This document shows, one piece after another, positions 33,505-41,083 of a stretch of DNA of 64,000 nucleotides; within the stretch, counting starts at the first letter, position 1, and every line of letters starts with the position of its first letter. Source of the DNA: Streptomyces sp. CB02058. GTDB taxonomy: Bacteria; Actinomycetota; Actinomycetes; Streptomycetales; Streptomycetaceae. The notes beneath the pieces were generated by a model. It made no database searches, was not told the DNA's origin, and worked only from the letters and a program-made list of their open reading frames with translations. The DNA lies in NCBI RefSeq assembly GCF_001905505.1, contig NZ_LIPG01000005.1:124001-188000 (forward strand). The letters run 5' to 3'. The translations under genes were made by a program, and so were the position numbers.

Positions 33505-34919
33505 CACTGGACACGGAGGCCGCGCCGGGCCCGGAGACGGCGCCGGGGCTGGACACCGACGCGCTCCTGGACGACCCGGAGATCCGTATCGTCGTGTGCT
33601 GCGGCTCCGGCGGCGTGGGCAAGACCACCACCGCTGCGGCGCTCGGCGTGCGGGCGGCCGAGCGCGGGCGGAAGGTCGTCGTGCTCACCATCGACCCGGC
33701 CCGCCGGCTCGCCCAGTCCATGGGCATCGACCAGCTCGACAACATCCCCCGCAGGGTCGAGGACATCGCGGGCGACGGCGAGCTCCACGCCATGATGCTC
33801 GACATGAAGCGCACCTTCGACGAGACGGTCGAGGCGCACACGGACGCCGAGCGGGCCCGCGCGATCCTGGAGAACCCCTTCTACCAGTCGCTGTCGGCCG
33901 GGTTCGCGGGCACGCAGGAATACATGGCGATGGAGAAACTCGGGCAGCTGAGGGCGCGCGACGAGTGGGACCTGATCATCGTCGACACCCCGCCCTCGCG
34001 TTCCGCGCTGGACTTCCTGGACGCGCCGAAACGTCTCGGCTCCTTCCTGGACGGGAAGTTCATCCGGCTGCTGATCGCCCCGGCGAAGATCGGCGGCCGG
34101 GCCGGGATGAAGTTCCTCAACGTGGGCATGTCGATGATGACCGGCACCCTGGGCAAACTGCTCGGCGGACAGTTCCTGCGCGACGTACAGACCTTCGTCG
34201 CGGCGATGGACTCCATGTTCGGCGGATTCCGTACGCGGGCCGACGCGACGTACAAGCTGCTCCAGGCTCCCGGCACGGCGTTCCTCGTGGTGGCGACGCC
34301 GGAGCGGGACGCGCTGCGCGAGGCCGCGTACTTCGTGGAACGCCTGGCCGCGGAGGAGATGCCGCTGGCGGGCCTGGTCCTCAACCGGGTGCACGGCAGC
34401 GAGGCCTCGCGGCTCTCCGCGGAGCGTGCGCTGGCAGCCGCAGAAAATCTTGAAGGCGTCGGCATTGTGGATCAGGCGGCCGGGAAGGCTGGCCTTGGTG
34501 ACCCGGCGGACGCGGTGGCCGCCACCTCTCCCGAAGCCCCGGAGTCGCCGCTCTCCCCCGAGCACAGCACCGAGCCGCCCCAGCAGGAAGCGCATGCCCA
34601 CGAGCCGCGTGGCCGGAAGTCGTCTGACCCGTCCGAGTCATCCGCGCACCCCGAGCCGTCCACGCACACGGAAGCAGACAGCCACGCCACACCCGCGACC
34701 GACACCCTGACCGTCGAGCAGCTGACCGCCGGTCTGCTGCGGCTGCATGCCGAGCGGATGCAGGTCGTCGCGCGTGAGCAGGACACCCGCGACCGCTTCA
34801 CCGCGCTCCACCCGGAGGTCCCGGTGACGGAGGTGGCCGCGCTGCCCGGTGACGTGCACGACCTCTCGGGCCTCAGGGCCGTCGCGGAACGGCTCGCGAC
34901 CGGTTCCACCTCGGCCTGA
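33501..34919 (+). CDS. ArsA/GET3-like ATPase, second of a pair, with disordered insert
   Basis: 472 residues. Walker A SGGVGKTTTAAALG near residue 38, TIDPARRLAQSMG (the DP-A loop of the ArsA/GET3 class), IIVDTPPSRSALDF. From about 345 to 400 lies a Ser/Pro/Glu/His-rich low-complexity insert (PEAPESPLSPEHSTEPPQQE and on), then a helical C-terminal domain. ATG overlaps the stop of the first ATPase (ATGA), so a heteromeric complex is likely. Convergent with wblA; the gap of 63 nt shows no strong hairpin. Confidence 0.9.
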   Translation: MTLDTEAAPGPETAPGLDTDALLDDPEIRIVVCCGSGGVGKTTTAAALGVRAAERGRKVVVLTIDPARRLAQSMGIDQLDNIPRRVEDIAGDGELHAMMLDMKRTFDETVEAHTDAERARAILENPFYQSLSAGFAGTQEYMAMEKLGQLRARDEWDLIIVDTPPSRSALDFLDAPKRLGSFLDGKFIRLLIAPAKIGGRAGMKFLNVGMSMMTGTLGKLLGGQFLRDVQTFVAAMDSMFGGFRTRADATYKLLQAPGTAFLVVATPERDALREAAYFVERLAAEEMPLAGLVLNRVHGSEASRLSAERALAAAENLEGVGIVDQAAGKAGLGDPADAVAATSPEAPESPLSPEHSTEPPQQEAHAHEPRGRKSSDPSESSAHPEPSTHTEADSHATPATDTLTVEQLTAGLLRLHAERMQVVAREQDTRDRFTALHPEVPVTEVAALPGDVHDLSGLRAVAERLATGSTSA

Positions 34920-34982
34920 GCTGCGCAGGACGACCGCCGGGCTTCCCTCTCGGGCGGCCCCACCGGCGTCACACCCCTGGTC

Positions 34983-35345
34983 TCACCCCACGGCGGCGTA
35001 CGTCTCGTGCAGTGCGTCGTCATGCAGATCGTCGTCCAGGCCCACTGCTGCGGGCAGCATGCCCGTGGACCGCTCGTACTCACTGCGCGCGGTCTCCAGC
35101 AGGCGGCGCCAGGACGTGACGGTCGGCCGGCGGCGCAGCAGTGCACGACGCTCCCGCTCCGTCATTCCGCCCCACACGCCGAACTCGACGCGATTGTCCA
35201 GCGCATCGGCCAGACACTCGGTCCGCACCGGGCATCCGGTGCACACCGCCTTGGCCCTGTTCTGCGCTGCCCCTTGTACGAACAGTTCATCCGGATCGGT
35301 AGTGCGGCAGGCTGCCTGCGCACTCCAGTCGGTTACCCAGCCCAT
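34983..35345 (-). CDS. wblA: WhiB-like iron-sulphur regulator WblA
   Basis: 120 residues. Four cluster-binding cysteines: AACRTTD, then AVCTGCPVRTEC. The beta-turn FGVWGGMTERERR and a basic C-terminal helix (RRALLRRRP) follow. WblA is a developmental regulator that represses antibiotic production in streptomycetes and is the orthologue of mycobacterial WhiB4. ATG 35345 (MGWVTDW) is chosen, with GAGGA 9 nt upstream. A GTG at 35402 would add 19 residues. Gene order between the ArsA pair and the PBP matches Rv3679-Rv3682. Confidence 0.95.
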   Translation of the reverse strand: MGWVTDWSAQAACRTTDPDELFVQGAAQNRAKAVCTGCPVRTECLADALDNRVEFGVWGGMTERERRALLRRRPTVTSWRRLLETARSEYERSTGMLPAAVGLDDDLHDDALHETYAAVG

Positions 35346-35742
35346 CCCGGCGCCGTCCTCTCCCGAATCGAGGCTCCCCCACGGCGGAAGCGGCATATTC
35401 ACCGCTGCCAGTTGAGGACGTTACGGAAGGTGGCGACAGCACAACACCCCCTTCGGGCCCAATCTTGAATGGCCCGAACGGACTATGCGTGCGCGGGAGA
35501 TCACCCAGGGGAGTGACGAGAGGACATGCGCGACTATCCCGAGAGAATCGGGACAGGATGCTCAAGTCGTAACGGACATTAAGCGACACATGAGGCGAAT
35601 TCGGGAACGCCTCGGCGCCTGGCTGAATTCCGTTGAGACCGTGCATGGGGGTTGCTACAAAATCGGACTGCTGTGACAGTTGAGAGCAGCTTAGGCCAAG
35701 GCCTATACGCGTGTCCGGCGAATGAGAACGTAGGCTGCCCCC
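35346..35742. promoter_or_regulatory. divergent wblA / PBP regulatory region with two hairpins
   Basis: No gene. Contains TTCGGGCC/GGCCCGAA (35452-35459, 35471-35478, 11-nt loop) and TCCCGA/TCGGGA (35537-35542, 35548-35553). The region upstream of wblA is unusually long for this window, in keeping with a strongly regulated developmental gene. A 63-codon plus-strand ORF at 35485 is not accepted. Confidence 0.5.
35731..35736 (+). promoter_or_regulatory. leaderless -10 box (TAGGCT) of the PBP gene
   Basis: TAGGCT, 6-nt spacer GCCCCC, ATG at 35743. Confidence 0.6.
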
Positions 35743-37983
35743 ATGCCAAAGAAGCGCTCAGGCGGGGGTCTGACGACGACCCAGCAGGCCGCCAAGTTCC
35801 TCGGTGTCGCCGCGCTCTCCGGAGCTGTTCTGGCAGGCATCGCACTGCCGGCCGCCGGCGCGCTGGGGCTCGCGGCCAAGGGGACGGTCGAGGGGTTCGA
35901 CGAGATCCCTTCCAACCTCAAGACCCCACCGCTGAGCCAGCGGACCACGATCCTGGACAGCGAGGGCGGCGCGATCGCCACGGTGTACTCGCGTGACCGC
36001 ACCGTCGTCCCGCTCAAGGACATCTCCCCGTACATGCAGGACGCGATCATCGCGATCGAGGACTCGCGCTTCTACGAGCACGGCGCGGTGGACCTCAAGG
36101 GCATCCTGCGCGCGATGAACCGCAACGTGCAGGAGGGCGGCGCCGCACAGGGTGCGTCCACCCTCACCCAGCAGTACGTGAAGAACGTCTTCGTCGAGGA
36201 GGCGGGCGACGACCCCGACAAGGTCGCCGAGGCCACTCAGCAGACGCTGGGCCGCAAGGTCCGTGAGCTGAAGTACGCGATCCAGGTCGAGGAGGAGCTC
36301 GGCAAGAAGAAGATCCTGGAGAACTACCTCAACATCACGTTCTTCGGGCAGCAGGCCTACGGCATCGAAGCGGCCTCGCAGCGCTACTTCTCCAAGCACG
36401 CCAAGGACCTGAAGGTCGAGGAGGCCGCGATGCTGGCCGGCCTCGTCCAGTCGCCGACCCGCTACGACCCGGTCAACGACGCGGAAGAGGCGACCAAGCG
36501 CCGCAACACCGTCCTCCAGCGTATGGCGGCCGTCGGCAGCATCTCGCAGGACGAGGCCGACAAGGCCATCGCCTCGCCCCTCAAGCTGAAGGTCAGCAAG
36601 CCGAAGAACGGCTGCATCACGGCCGTCAGCGGCGCGGGGTTCTTCTGCGACTACGTACGCAAGACCATCCTGACCGACCCGGCCTTCGGGAAGACCGACG
36701 AGGAGCGTTCCAAGCTCTGGAACCTCGGCGGTCTGACCATCAGGACGACGCTCTCGCCGCGCGCCCAGCAGGCCGCCGACGAGGCCGCGACCTCGAAGGT
36801 CTACAAGGACGACAAAGTCGCCGCCTCGGTCGTCCAGGTCGAGCCCGGCACCGGCAAGATCCTGTCGATGGGCCAGTCCAGGCCGTACGGACTGGACCTG
36901 AAGAAGCACGAGACGGTGATCAACCTCGCCGTCAGCAACAAGATGGGCGGCAGCACCTACGGCTTCCAGGTCGGCTCGACCTTCAAGCCGATCACCGCCG
37001 CCGCCGCCCTGGAGAAGGGCATCAGCCCGGCCCAGAGCTACGCCACCGACTGGAAGATCTCGCTTCCCCTGAACTCCTTCCGCACCTGTGCGGGATCTCC
37101 GACCGGCAGCTCCAACTGGGACCTGCAGAACGAGTTGGAGTCCGAGAAGGGCAGCTGGGACATGACCAGCGCGCTCGGCAAGTCCATCAACACCTACTTC
37201 GCCAAGCTGGAGCAGAAGACCGGGCTCTGCGAGACGGTCGAGATGGCGAAGAAGGTCGGCTACGAGCGAGGTGACGGCAAGGAGATCGAGGAGAACGCCT
37301 CGATCACCCTCGGCGGTGAGGTGAGCACCCCGCTCTCCATGGCCTCCGCGTACGCCACGTTCGCCAACCGGGGCACCTACTGCTCGCCCATCGCCATAGA
37401 GTCGATCACGGACGCCAACGGCAAGAAGCTCGGCGTGCCGAAGACCGAGTGCTCCCGCGCCATGAGCGAGTCGACGGCGGACACGATCAGCCAGATGCTC
37501 AAGGGCGTCGTCGAGGACGGCACAGGAACCCTGGCCGGTCTCACCGACCGCGACAACGCCGGCAAGACGGGTACGACGAACGACCGTCTCGACGCCTGGT
37601 TCGTCGGCTACACCCCGAACCTCTCCACCGCTGTCTGGGTCGGCGACGACATCGGCGAGAAGACCACCAAGATGTACAACATCAACATCGGTGGCCAGTA
37701 CTACGACAAGGTCTGCGGTGGCTGCCTGCCCGGTCCCATCTGGAAGACCGCGATGACCGGAGCACTGAACGCTTCGGAGACCCCGTCCTTCAACCCGATC
37801 GCGGTGCCGCGCGCCAAGGAGAAGGAGAAGGACAAGGGGCGCGACGAGGGCCGCGGCGAGGACGCCGGTGACGAGGGCGACAGCGACAAGCCCGGCGCCG
37901 ACCCCATCGGCGGGATCACCCTGCCGCCCGGCATCATCGGCGGGAACGACGGCGGGGCGCGCGGCGGCGGCAACGGTCCCTGA
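35743..37983 (+). CDS. class A penicillin-binding protein (PonA2 type)
   Basis: 746 residues, bifunctional peptidoglycan synthase. A short cytoplasmic N-terminus and one helix (residues about 18-45) precede the GT51 glycosyltransferase domain, with EDSRFYEHGAVD and GASTLTQQYVKN. The transpeptidase domain has the active-site SxxK in STFKPITAA, SxN in GKSINTYF, and KTGTT. The C-terminus is charged (KEKDKGRDEGR) then Gly-rich. Leaderless start ATG 35743. Corresponds to PonA2 (Rv3682), next to whiB4 and a metallophosphoesterase. Confidence 0.96.
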   Translation: MPKKRSGGGLTTTQQAAKFLGVAALSGAVLAGIALPAAGALGLAAKGTVEGFDEIPSNLKTPPLSQRTTILDSEGGAIATVYSRDRTVVPLKDISPYMQDAIIAIEDSRFYEHGAVDLKGILRAMNRNVQEGGAAQGASTLTQQYVKNVFVEEAGDDPDKVAEATQQTLGRKVRELKYAIQVEEELGKKKILENYLNITFFGQQAYGIEAASQRYFSKHAKDLKVEEAAMLAGLVQSPTRYDPVNDAEEATKRRNTVLQRMAAVGSISQDEADKAIASPLKLKVSKPKNGCITAVSGAGFFCDYVRKTILTDPAFGKTDEERSKLWNLGGLTIRTTLSPRAQQAADEAATSKVYKDDKVAASVVQVEPGTGKILSMGQSRPYGLDLKKHETVINLAVSNKMGGSTYGFQVGSTFKPITAAAALEKGISPAQSYATDWKISLPLNSFRTCAGSPTGSSNWDLQNELESEKGSWDMTSALGKSINTYFAKLEQKTGLCETVEMAKKVGYERGDGKEIEENASITLGGEVSTPLSMASAYATFANRGTYCSPIAIESITDANGKKLGVPKTECSRAMSESTADTISQMLKGVVEDGTGTLAGLTDRDNAGKTGTTNDRLDAWFVGYTPNLSTAVWVGDDIGEKTTKMYNINIGGQYYDKVCGGCLPGPIWKTAMTGALNASETPSFNPIAVPRAKEKEKDKGRDEGRGEDAGDEGDSDKPGADPIGGITLPPGIIGGNDGGARGGGNGP

Positions 37984-38008
37984 CGGCCCCGCGACACGTC
38001 ATGAGGTG

Positions 38009-38046
38009 TGAAGGAGGGGCGCCCCGGCCGGGGCGCCCCTCCTTCA
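38009..38046. terminator. long bidirectional terminator between PBP and YqeY genes
   Basis: Near-perfect palindrome with an 18- to 19-bp arm (TGAAGGAGGGGCGCCCCGG and its complement), lying between convergent genes, 25 nt after one stop and 19 nt from the other. Confidence 0.88.
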
Positions 38047-38064
38047 TGTGTGCGGGCCGGTGCC

Positions 38065-38529
38065 TCAGCCCGCGAGCAGCTTCTTCACCGTGGCGGCCAC
38101 CCGGCCGCCCTCGGCCAGCCCCGCCACCTTCGGGCTGACGATCTTCATGACGGCGCCCATGGCCCGCGGCCCCTCGGCGCCGGAGGCCTTCGCCTCCTCG
38201 ACCGCCTGCGCGACGATCGCGTTCAGCTCGTCGTCGGAGAGCTGCTTGGGGAGGTACGCGTCGAGCAGTTCGCCCTCCGCCTTCTCCCGCTCGGCCTGCT
38301 CGGTCCGGCCACCCTGCGCGAAGGCCTCGGCCGCCTCGCGGCGCTTCTTCGCCTCCTTGGCGATCACCTTCTGCACCTCGTCGTCGGAGAGCTCGCGCGA
38401 CGTCTTGCCGCTGACCTCTTCCTTCGTGATCGCGGTGAGGGTGAGCCGGAGGGTGGACGAGGTGAGCTCGTCACGCGCCTTCATGGCCGTGGTGAGGTCT
38501 TCCTTGAGCTTGGACTTGAGCGTGGTCAT
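38065..38529 (-). CDS. GatB/YqeY domain protein
   Basis: 154 residues, starts MTTLKSKLKEDLTTAMKARD, all-helical YqeY domain with the C-terminal ALxxxK-like ending KVAGLAEGGRVAATVKKLLA. The domain is the tRNA-interacting tail domain of GatB, here alone. Cellular role unproven. ATG 38529 is chosen for the conserved N-terminus. CACAAT 6 nt upstream and no RBS suggest a leaderless mRNA, and the longer frame to 38610 runs into the divergent promoter. Confidence 0.92.
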   Translation of the reverse strand: MTTLKSKLKEDLTTAMKARDELTSSTLRLTLTAITKEEVSGKTSRELSDDEVQKVIAKEAKKRREAAEAFAQGGRTEQAEREKAEGELLDAYLPKQLSDDELNAIVAQAVEEAKASGAEGPRAMGAVMKIVSPKVAGLAEGGRVAATVKKLLAG

Positions 38530-38535
38530 GCGGCG

Positions 38536-38541
38536 ATTGTG
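38536..38541 (-). promoter_or_regulatory. candidate leaderless -10 box (CACAAT) of the YqeY gene
   Basis: CACAAT, 6-nt spacer CGCCGC, ATG at 38529. Confidence 0.4.
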
Positions 38542-38596
38542 ACAGGTACGGAGCACTCGCCGCCCGCCTGTTTTCGTCCGGCCGCCCTGTGTCTGC

Positions 38597-38602
38597 GACG
38601 AT
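38597..38602 (+). promoter_or_regulatory. candidate leaderless -10 box (GACGAT) of the metallophosphoesterase
   Basis: GACGAT, 6-nt spacer GGGCAC, ATG at 38609. Weak match to TANNNT. Confidence 0.35.
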
Positions 38603-38608
38603 GGGCAC

Positions 38609-39547
38609 ATGCGCGCACGCTACGGAGTACCCCTGAAAGTCACGGCAGTCGGCGCAGCGGTCGGTGCCGCCGGCCTCGTGTACGCGGCCGGGTTCGAGGC
38701 ACGCTCGTTCCGCCTCCGCCGGATCGCGATCCCCGTACTCCCGCACGGAGCACGCCCGTTGCGCGTACTCCAGGTCTCCGACATCCACATGGTGAGCGGC
38801 CAGCGCAAGAAGCGCGCCTGGCTCCAGTCGCTCGCGGGCCTGCGGCCGGACTTCGTCGTGAACACCGGCGACAACCTCTCCGACCCCGAAGCCGTGCCGG
38901 AACTGCTCGACGCGCTCGGCCCGCTGATGGAGTTCCCCGGGGTCTATGTCTTCGGCTCCAACGACTACTACGGTCCGAAGCTCCGCAACCCTGTGCGCTA
39001 CCTCCTGGAGAAGGCCCAGGGCAAGCACGGGCTCAACGGGAACGCGCCGGCGGTCGACGTCGTCCACAACCCGTGGGAGCCGATGCGGGACGCCTTCGAC
39101 CTGGCCGGCTGGCAGAACCTCTCCAACACCCGGGGCCGGATCAAGGCGGACGGGCTGGAGATCGCCTTCACCGGCCTGGACGACCCGCACATCAAGCGCG
39201 ACCGTTACGCCGAGGTCGCGGGCGGCCCCGAGACGGGCGCGGACCTCTCGATCGGCGTGGTCCACGCCCCGTACCTGCGCTCTCTGGACGCCTTCACGGC
39301 GGACGGCTACCCGCTGATCCTGGCGGGCCACACCCACGGCGGCCAGCTGTGCATCCCCTTCTACGGCGCCCTCGTCACCAACTGCGACCTGGACACGGAC
39401 CGGGTGAAGGGCCTCTCCGGCCACACCGTCGGCGACCAGCGCTCCTACCTCCACGTCTCGGCGGGCTGCGGCACGAACCGCTACACCCCGGTCCGCTTCG
39501 CCTGCCCGCCCGAGGCGACGCTGCTGACGCTGACCCCCCGGGACTGA
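38609..39547 (+). CDS. metallophosphoesterase, YkuE/YaeI-like
   Basis: 312 residues. An N-terminal hydrophobic segment (VTAVGAAVGAAGLVYAAGF) may be a membrane anchor. Metal-binding motifs in order: SDIH, NTGDNL, GSNDYYG (in place of GNHD), VVHAP, AGHTHGGQ. Substrate unknown; family members act on lipid A precursors or other phosphoesters. The counterpart of Rv3683. No terminator precedes the tRNA gene 88 nt downstream. Confidence 0.92.
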   Translation: MRARYGVPLKVTAVGAAVGAAGLVYAAGFEARSFRLRRIAIPVLPHGARPLRVLQVSDIHMVSGQRKKRAWLQSLAGLRPDFVVNTGDNLSDPEAVPELLDALGPLMEFPGVYVFGSNDYYGPKLRNPVRYLLEKAQGKHGLNGNAPAVDVVHNPWEPMRDAFDLAGWQNLSNTRGRIKADGLEIAFTGLDDPHIKRDRYAEVAGGPETGADLSIGVVHAPYLRSLDAFTADGYPLILAGHTHGGQLCIPFYGALVTNCDLDTDRVKGLSGHTVGDQRSYLHVSAGCGTNRYTPVRFACPPEATLLTLTPRD

Positions 39548-39635
39548 GGCCCCCGCCCGCGCCCACAAACCGGATTTCGCCTCCGGGCGCCGGTGGGCTA
39601 AAGTAATCGATGTCGCCGGGACAATCGGTGGACAT

Positions 39636-39709
39636 CGGGGTGTAGCGCAGCTTGGCAGCGCGCTTCGTTCGGGACGAAGAGGTCGTGGGTTCAAATCCCG
39701 CCACCCCGA
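39636..39709 (+). tRNA. tRNA-Pro (anticodon CGG)
   Basis: 74 nt. Acceptor arms CGGGGTG/CACCCCG, D-arm GCGC...GCGC, anticodon stem CTTCG/CGAAG enclosing TTCGGGA (anticodon CGG, reads CCG), T-arm GTGGG-TTCAAAT-CCCGC, discriminator A. The 3' CCA is not encoded (followed by CAGC). Base C1 paired with G72 is typical of bacterial proline tRNA. Confidence 0.97.
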
Positions 39710-39723
39710 CAGCTGAAACACCA

Positions 39724-39764
39724 GGTCAGGGCCGGTTTTCCTTCACAGGGAACCGGCCCTGACC
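39724..39764 (+). terminator. terminator of the tRNA-Pro gene
   Basis: 14-bp perfect arms GGTCAGGGCCGGTT/AACCGGCCCTGACC, 13-nt loop, 15 nt after the tRNA. Confidence 0.8.
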
Positions 39765-39865
39765 CGTTGCGCGAGGACCCCGGGGAGCGGGCCGGTGAGG
39801 CCTCGACCGCTTCAGGGCTCGGACGCGGAGCGGGGAACCCGCCGCTCCCATCGATCCGTCGGACG

Positions 39866-40282
39866 TCAGTGGGCGACCACCCCGACGCCTTGGCCCCGCT
39901 CCCGGGAAGCGCGCTCGTCGGCATCCGCCAGCCAGAACCAGACCGGCGGGAGGACCAGCTCGATCACGGCCAGTCCCACCTGGAACGAGTGCGGCCACCC
40001 GTGCACGGCCAGGGACAGCAGCCGCCCCACGCCACCCAGCAGGAACACCGCGGCGAGCCATCGCACCACGCGCGCGGGGACGGGATCCTGCCGGGCTGCC
40101 CACAGCCAGACCAGCCCGTACCCGGCGAAGATCGCGCCGAAGAAACGGCCCAGGCTGTCGAGGGTCGCGCCCGCGTCGGCCTCGCCGGGGATCGCGGCAT
40201 TGCCGCCGATCACATGGAACAGGCCGATCGCCACGCACGCGACACCCGTCACCCGAGCGAACACCCGCAGCGCTCTGCTCAT
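39866..40282 (-). CDS. DUF4345 family membrane protein
   Basis: 138 residues with four predicted helices (VTGVACVAIGLFHVIGG, FFGAIFAGYGLVWLWAA, WLAAVFLLGGVGRLLSL, VGLAVIELVLPPVWFWLA). The pattern GRFFGAIFAGYGLVWLWA fits DUF4345. Function unknown. GGGGGAG precedes ATG 40282. It is divergent from a TetR regulator whose probable operator lies over this gene's promoter (TTGACA at 40350-40355, TACGCT at 40325-40330 on the minus strand, 19-nt spacer). Confidence 0.85.
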   Translation of the reverse strand: MSRALRVFARVTGVACVAIGLFHVIGGNAAIPGEADAGATLDSLGRFFGAIFAGYGLVWLWAARQDPVPARVVRWLAAVFLLGGVGRLLSLAVHGWPHSFQVGLAVIELVLPPVWFWLADADERASRERGQGVGVVAH

Positions 40283-40301
40283 GACTCCCCCTGGTCTTTA
40301 G

Positions 40302-40355
40302 TTGACATGCGTCCAGTAAGGGCCAGCGTAGGCGCCACTGGTAGACACATGTCAA
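40302..40355. promoter_or_regulatory. inverted TTGACATG sites: probable TetR operator
   Basis: TTGACATGCGTCCAGT (from 40302) and, inverted, TTGACATGTGTC-TAC-CAGT (ending 40355) flank the divergent start region. The right copy forms the -35 of the DUF4345 promoter. Confidence 0.6.
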
Positions 40356-40356
40356 G

Positions 40357-40362
40357 TAAGCT
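40357..40362 (+). promoter_or_regulatory. leaderless -10 box (TAAGCT) of the TetR gene
   Basis: TAAGCT, 6-nt spacer GCACGT, GTG at 40369. Confidence 0.5.
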
Positions 40363-40368
40363 GCACGT

Positions 40369-40998
40369 GTGCCGCCCCGCCGACGTCTGACCCCCGCCGA
40401 CCGCCGCGCCCGTCTGCTCGTCGTCGGCGCACGGCTCTTCGCCGCCGCTCCGTACGAGGACGTGCTGATGGAGGACGTGGCCAAGGAGGCCGGGGTGTCC
40501 CGCGCCCTGCTCTACCAGCACTTCCCCGGCAAGCGCGCGCTCTTCGCGGCCGTGTACCAGGAGGCGGCCGACCGGCTGTTGGCGGCGACCCTGTTCGATC
40601 CGGAAGCCACGCTCGACGAACAGCTGGCCCAGGGCCTGGACGCCCACCTCGACTACTTCATCGCGAACCGTCACGCCGTCCTGGCCGCGAACCGGGTACT
40701 CGCGGGGGACCCGGTCATCCAGACGATCATGACGGATGAACTCGACGCCCTGCGCTCACGCCTGCTCGGTGTGCTCCCGCTCGCCGACGAGCGCCTGCGC
40801 GACGCCGCATCCGCGGCGTTGAAGGCATGGCTGGTGTTCGTGCAGGTGCTGTGCGTGGACTGGCTCACCCGTGAGACCTGCACCCGCACCGAGCTGCGCG
40901 ACACCTGCGTCGGGGCCGCGGTGGGGGCCCTGCGCCCACTGCTCCCCGCAGACCTCGCCGCCGACCGGCCGACCGCCGCCGTCCGGCACCCGGGCTGA
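40369..40998 (+). CDS. TetR family regulator (of the DUF4345 gene)
   Basis: 209 residues. N-terminal TetR helix-turn-helix with MEDVAKEAGVSRALLYQHFPGKRALF at residues about 35-60. The helical ligand domain ends near 195 with a Pro-rich tail. The GTG start at 40369 is set by the first basic residues PPRRRL and a leaderless -10 box. Likely represses itself and the divergent DUF4345 gene through the site at 40302-40355. Convergent with the AAHS transporter. Confidence 0.9.
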   Translation: MPPRRRLTPADRRARLLVVGARLFAAAPYEDVLMEDVAKEAGVSRALLYQHFPGKRALFAAVYQEAADRLLAATLFDPEATLDEQLAQGLDAHLDYFIANRHAVLAANRVLAGDPVIQTIMTDELDALRSRLLGVLPLADERLRDAASAALKAWLVFVQVLCVDWLTRETCTRTELRDTCVGAAVGALRPLLPADLAADRPTAAVRHPG

Positions 40999-41014
40999 CA
41001 CCGGGAGGGGCGAA

Positions 41015-41056
41015 CGGCACAGGGCGGGTGCCGAGTTCGGTACCCGCCCTGTGCCG
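41015..41056. terminator. 20-bp bidirectional terminator
   Basis: Arms beginning CGGCACAGGGCGGGT pair through to GTGCCG at 41056 with one G-U pair and a 2-nt apex. It lies between the convergent TetR and AAHS transporter genes. Confidence 0.85.
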
Positions 41057-41083
41057 CCGTCGCCCGGAGCCGTAAGGACATCG

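Noticed and set aside
32470..34919. arsenic resistance operon
   Set aside because: No ArsB, ArsR or ArsC nearby; the first ATPase lacks the ArsA DP-A loop and the pair is a conserved actinobacterial locus.
35485..35676. 63-codon plus-strand ORF upstream of the PBP gene
   Set aside because: No RBS, atypical codon use, overlaps promoter hairpins.
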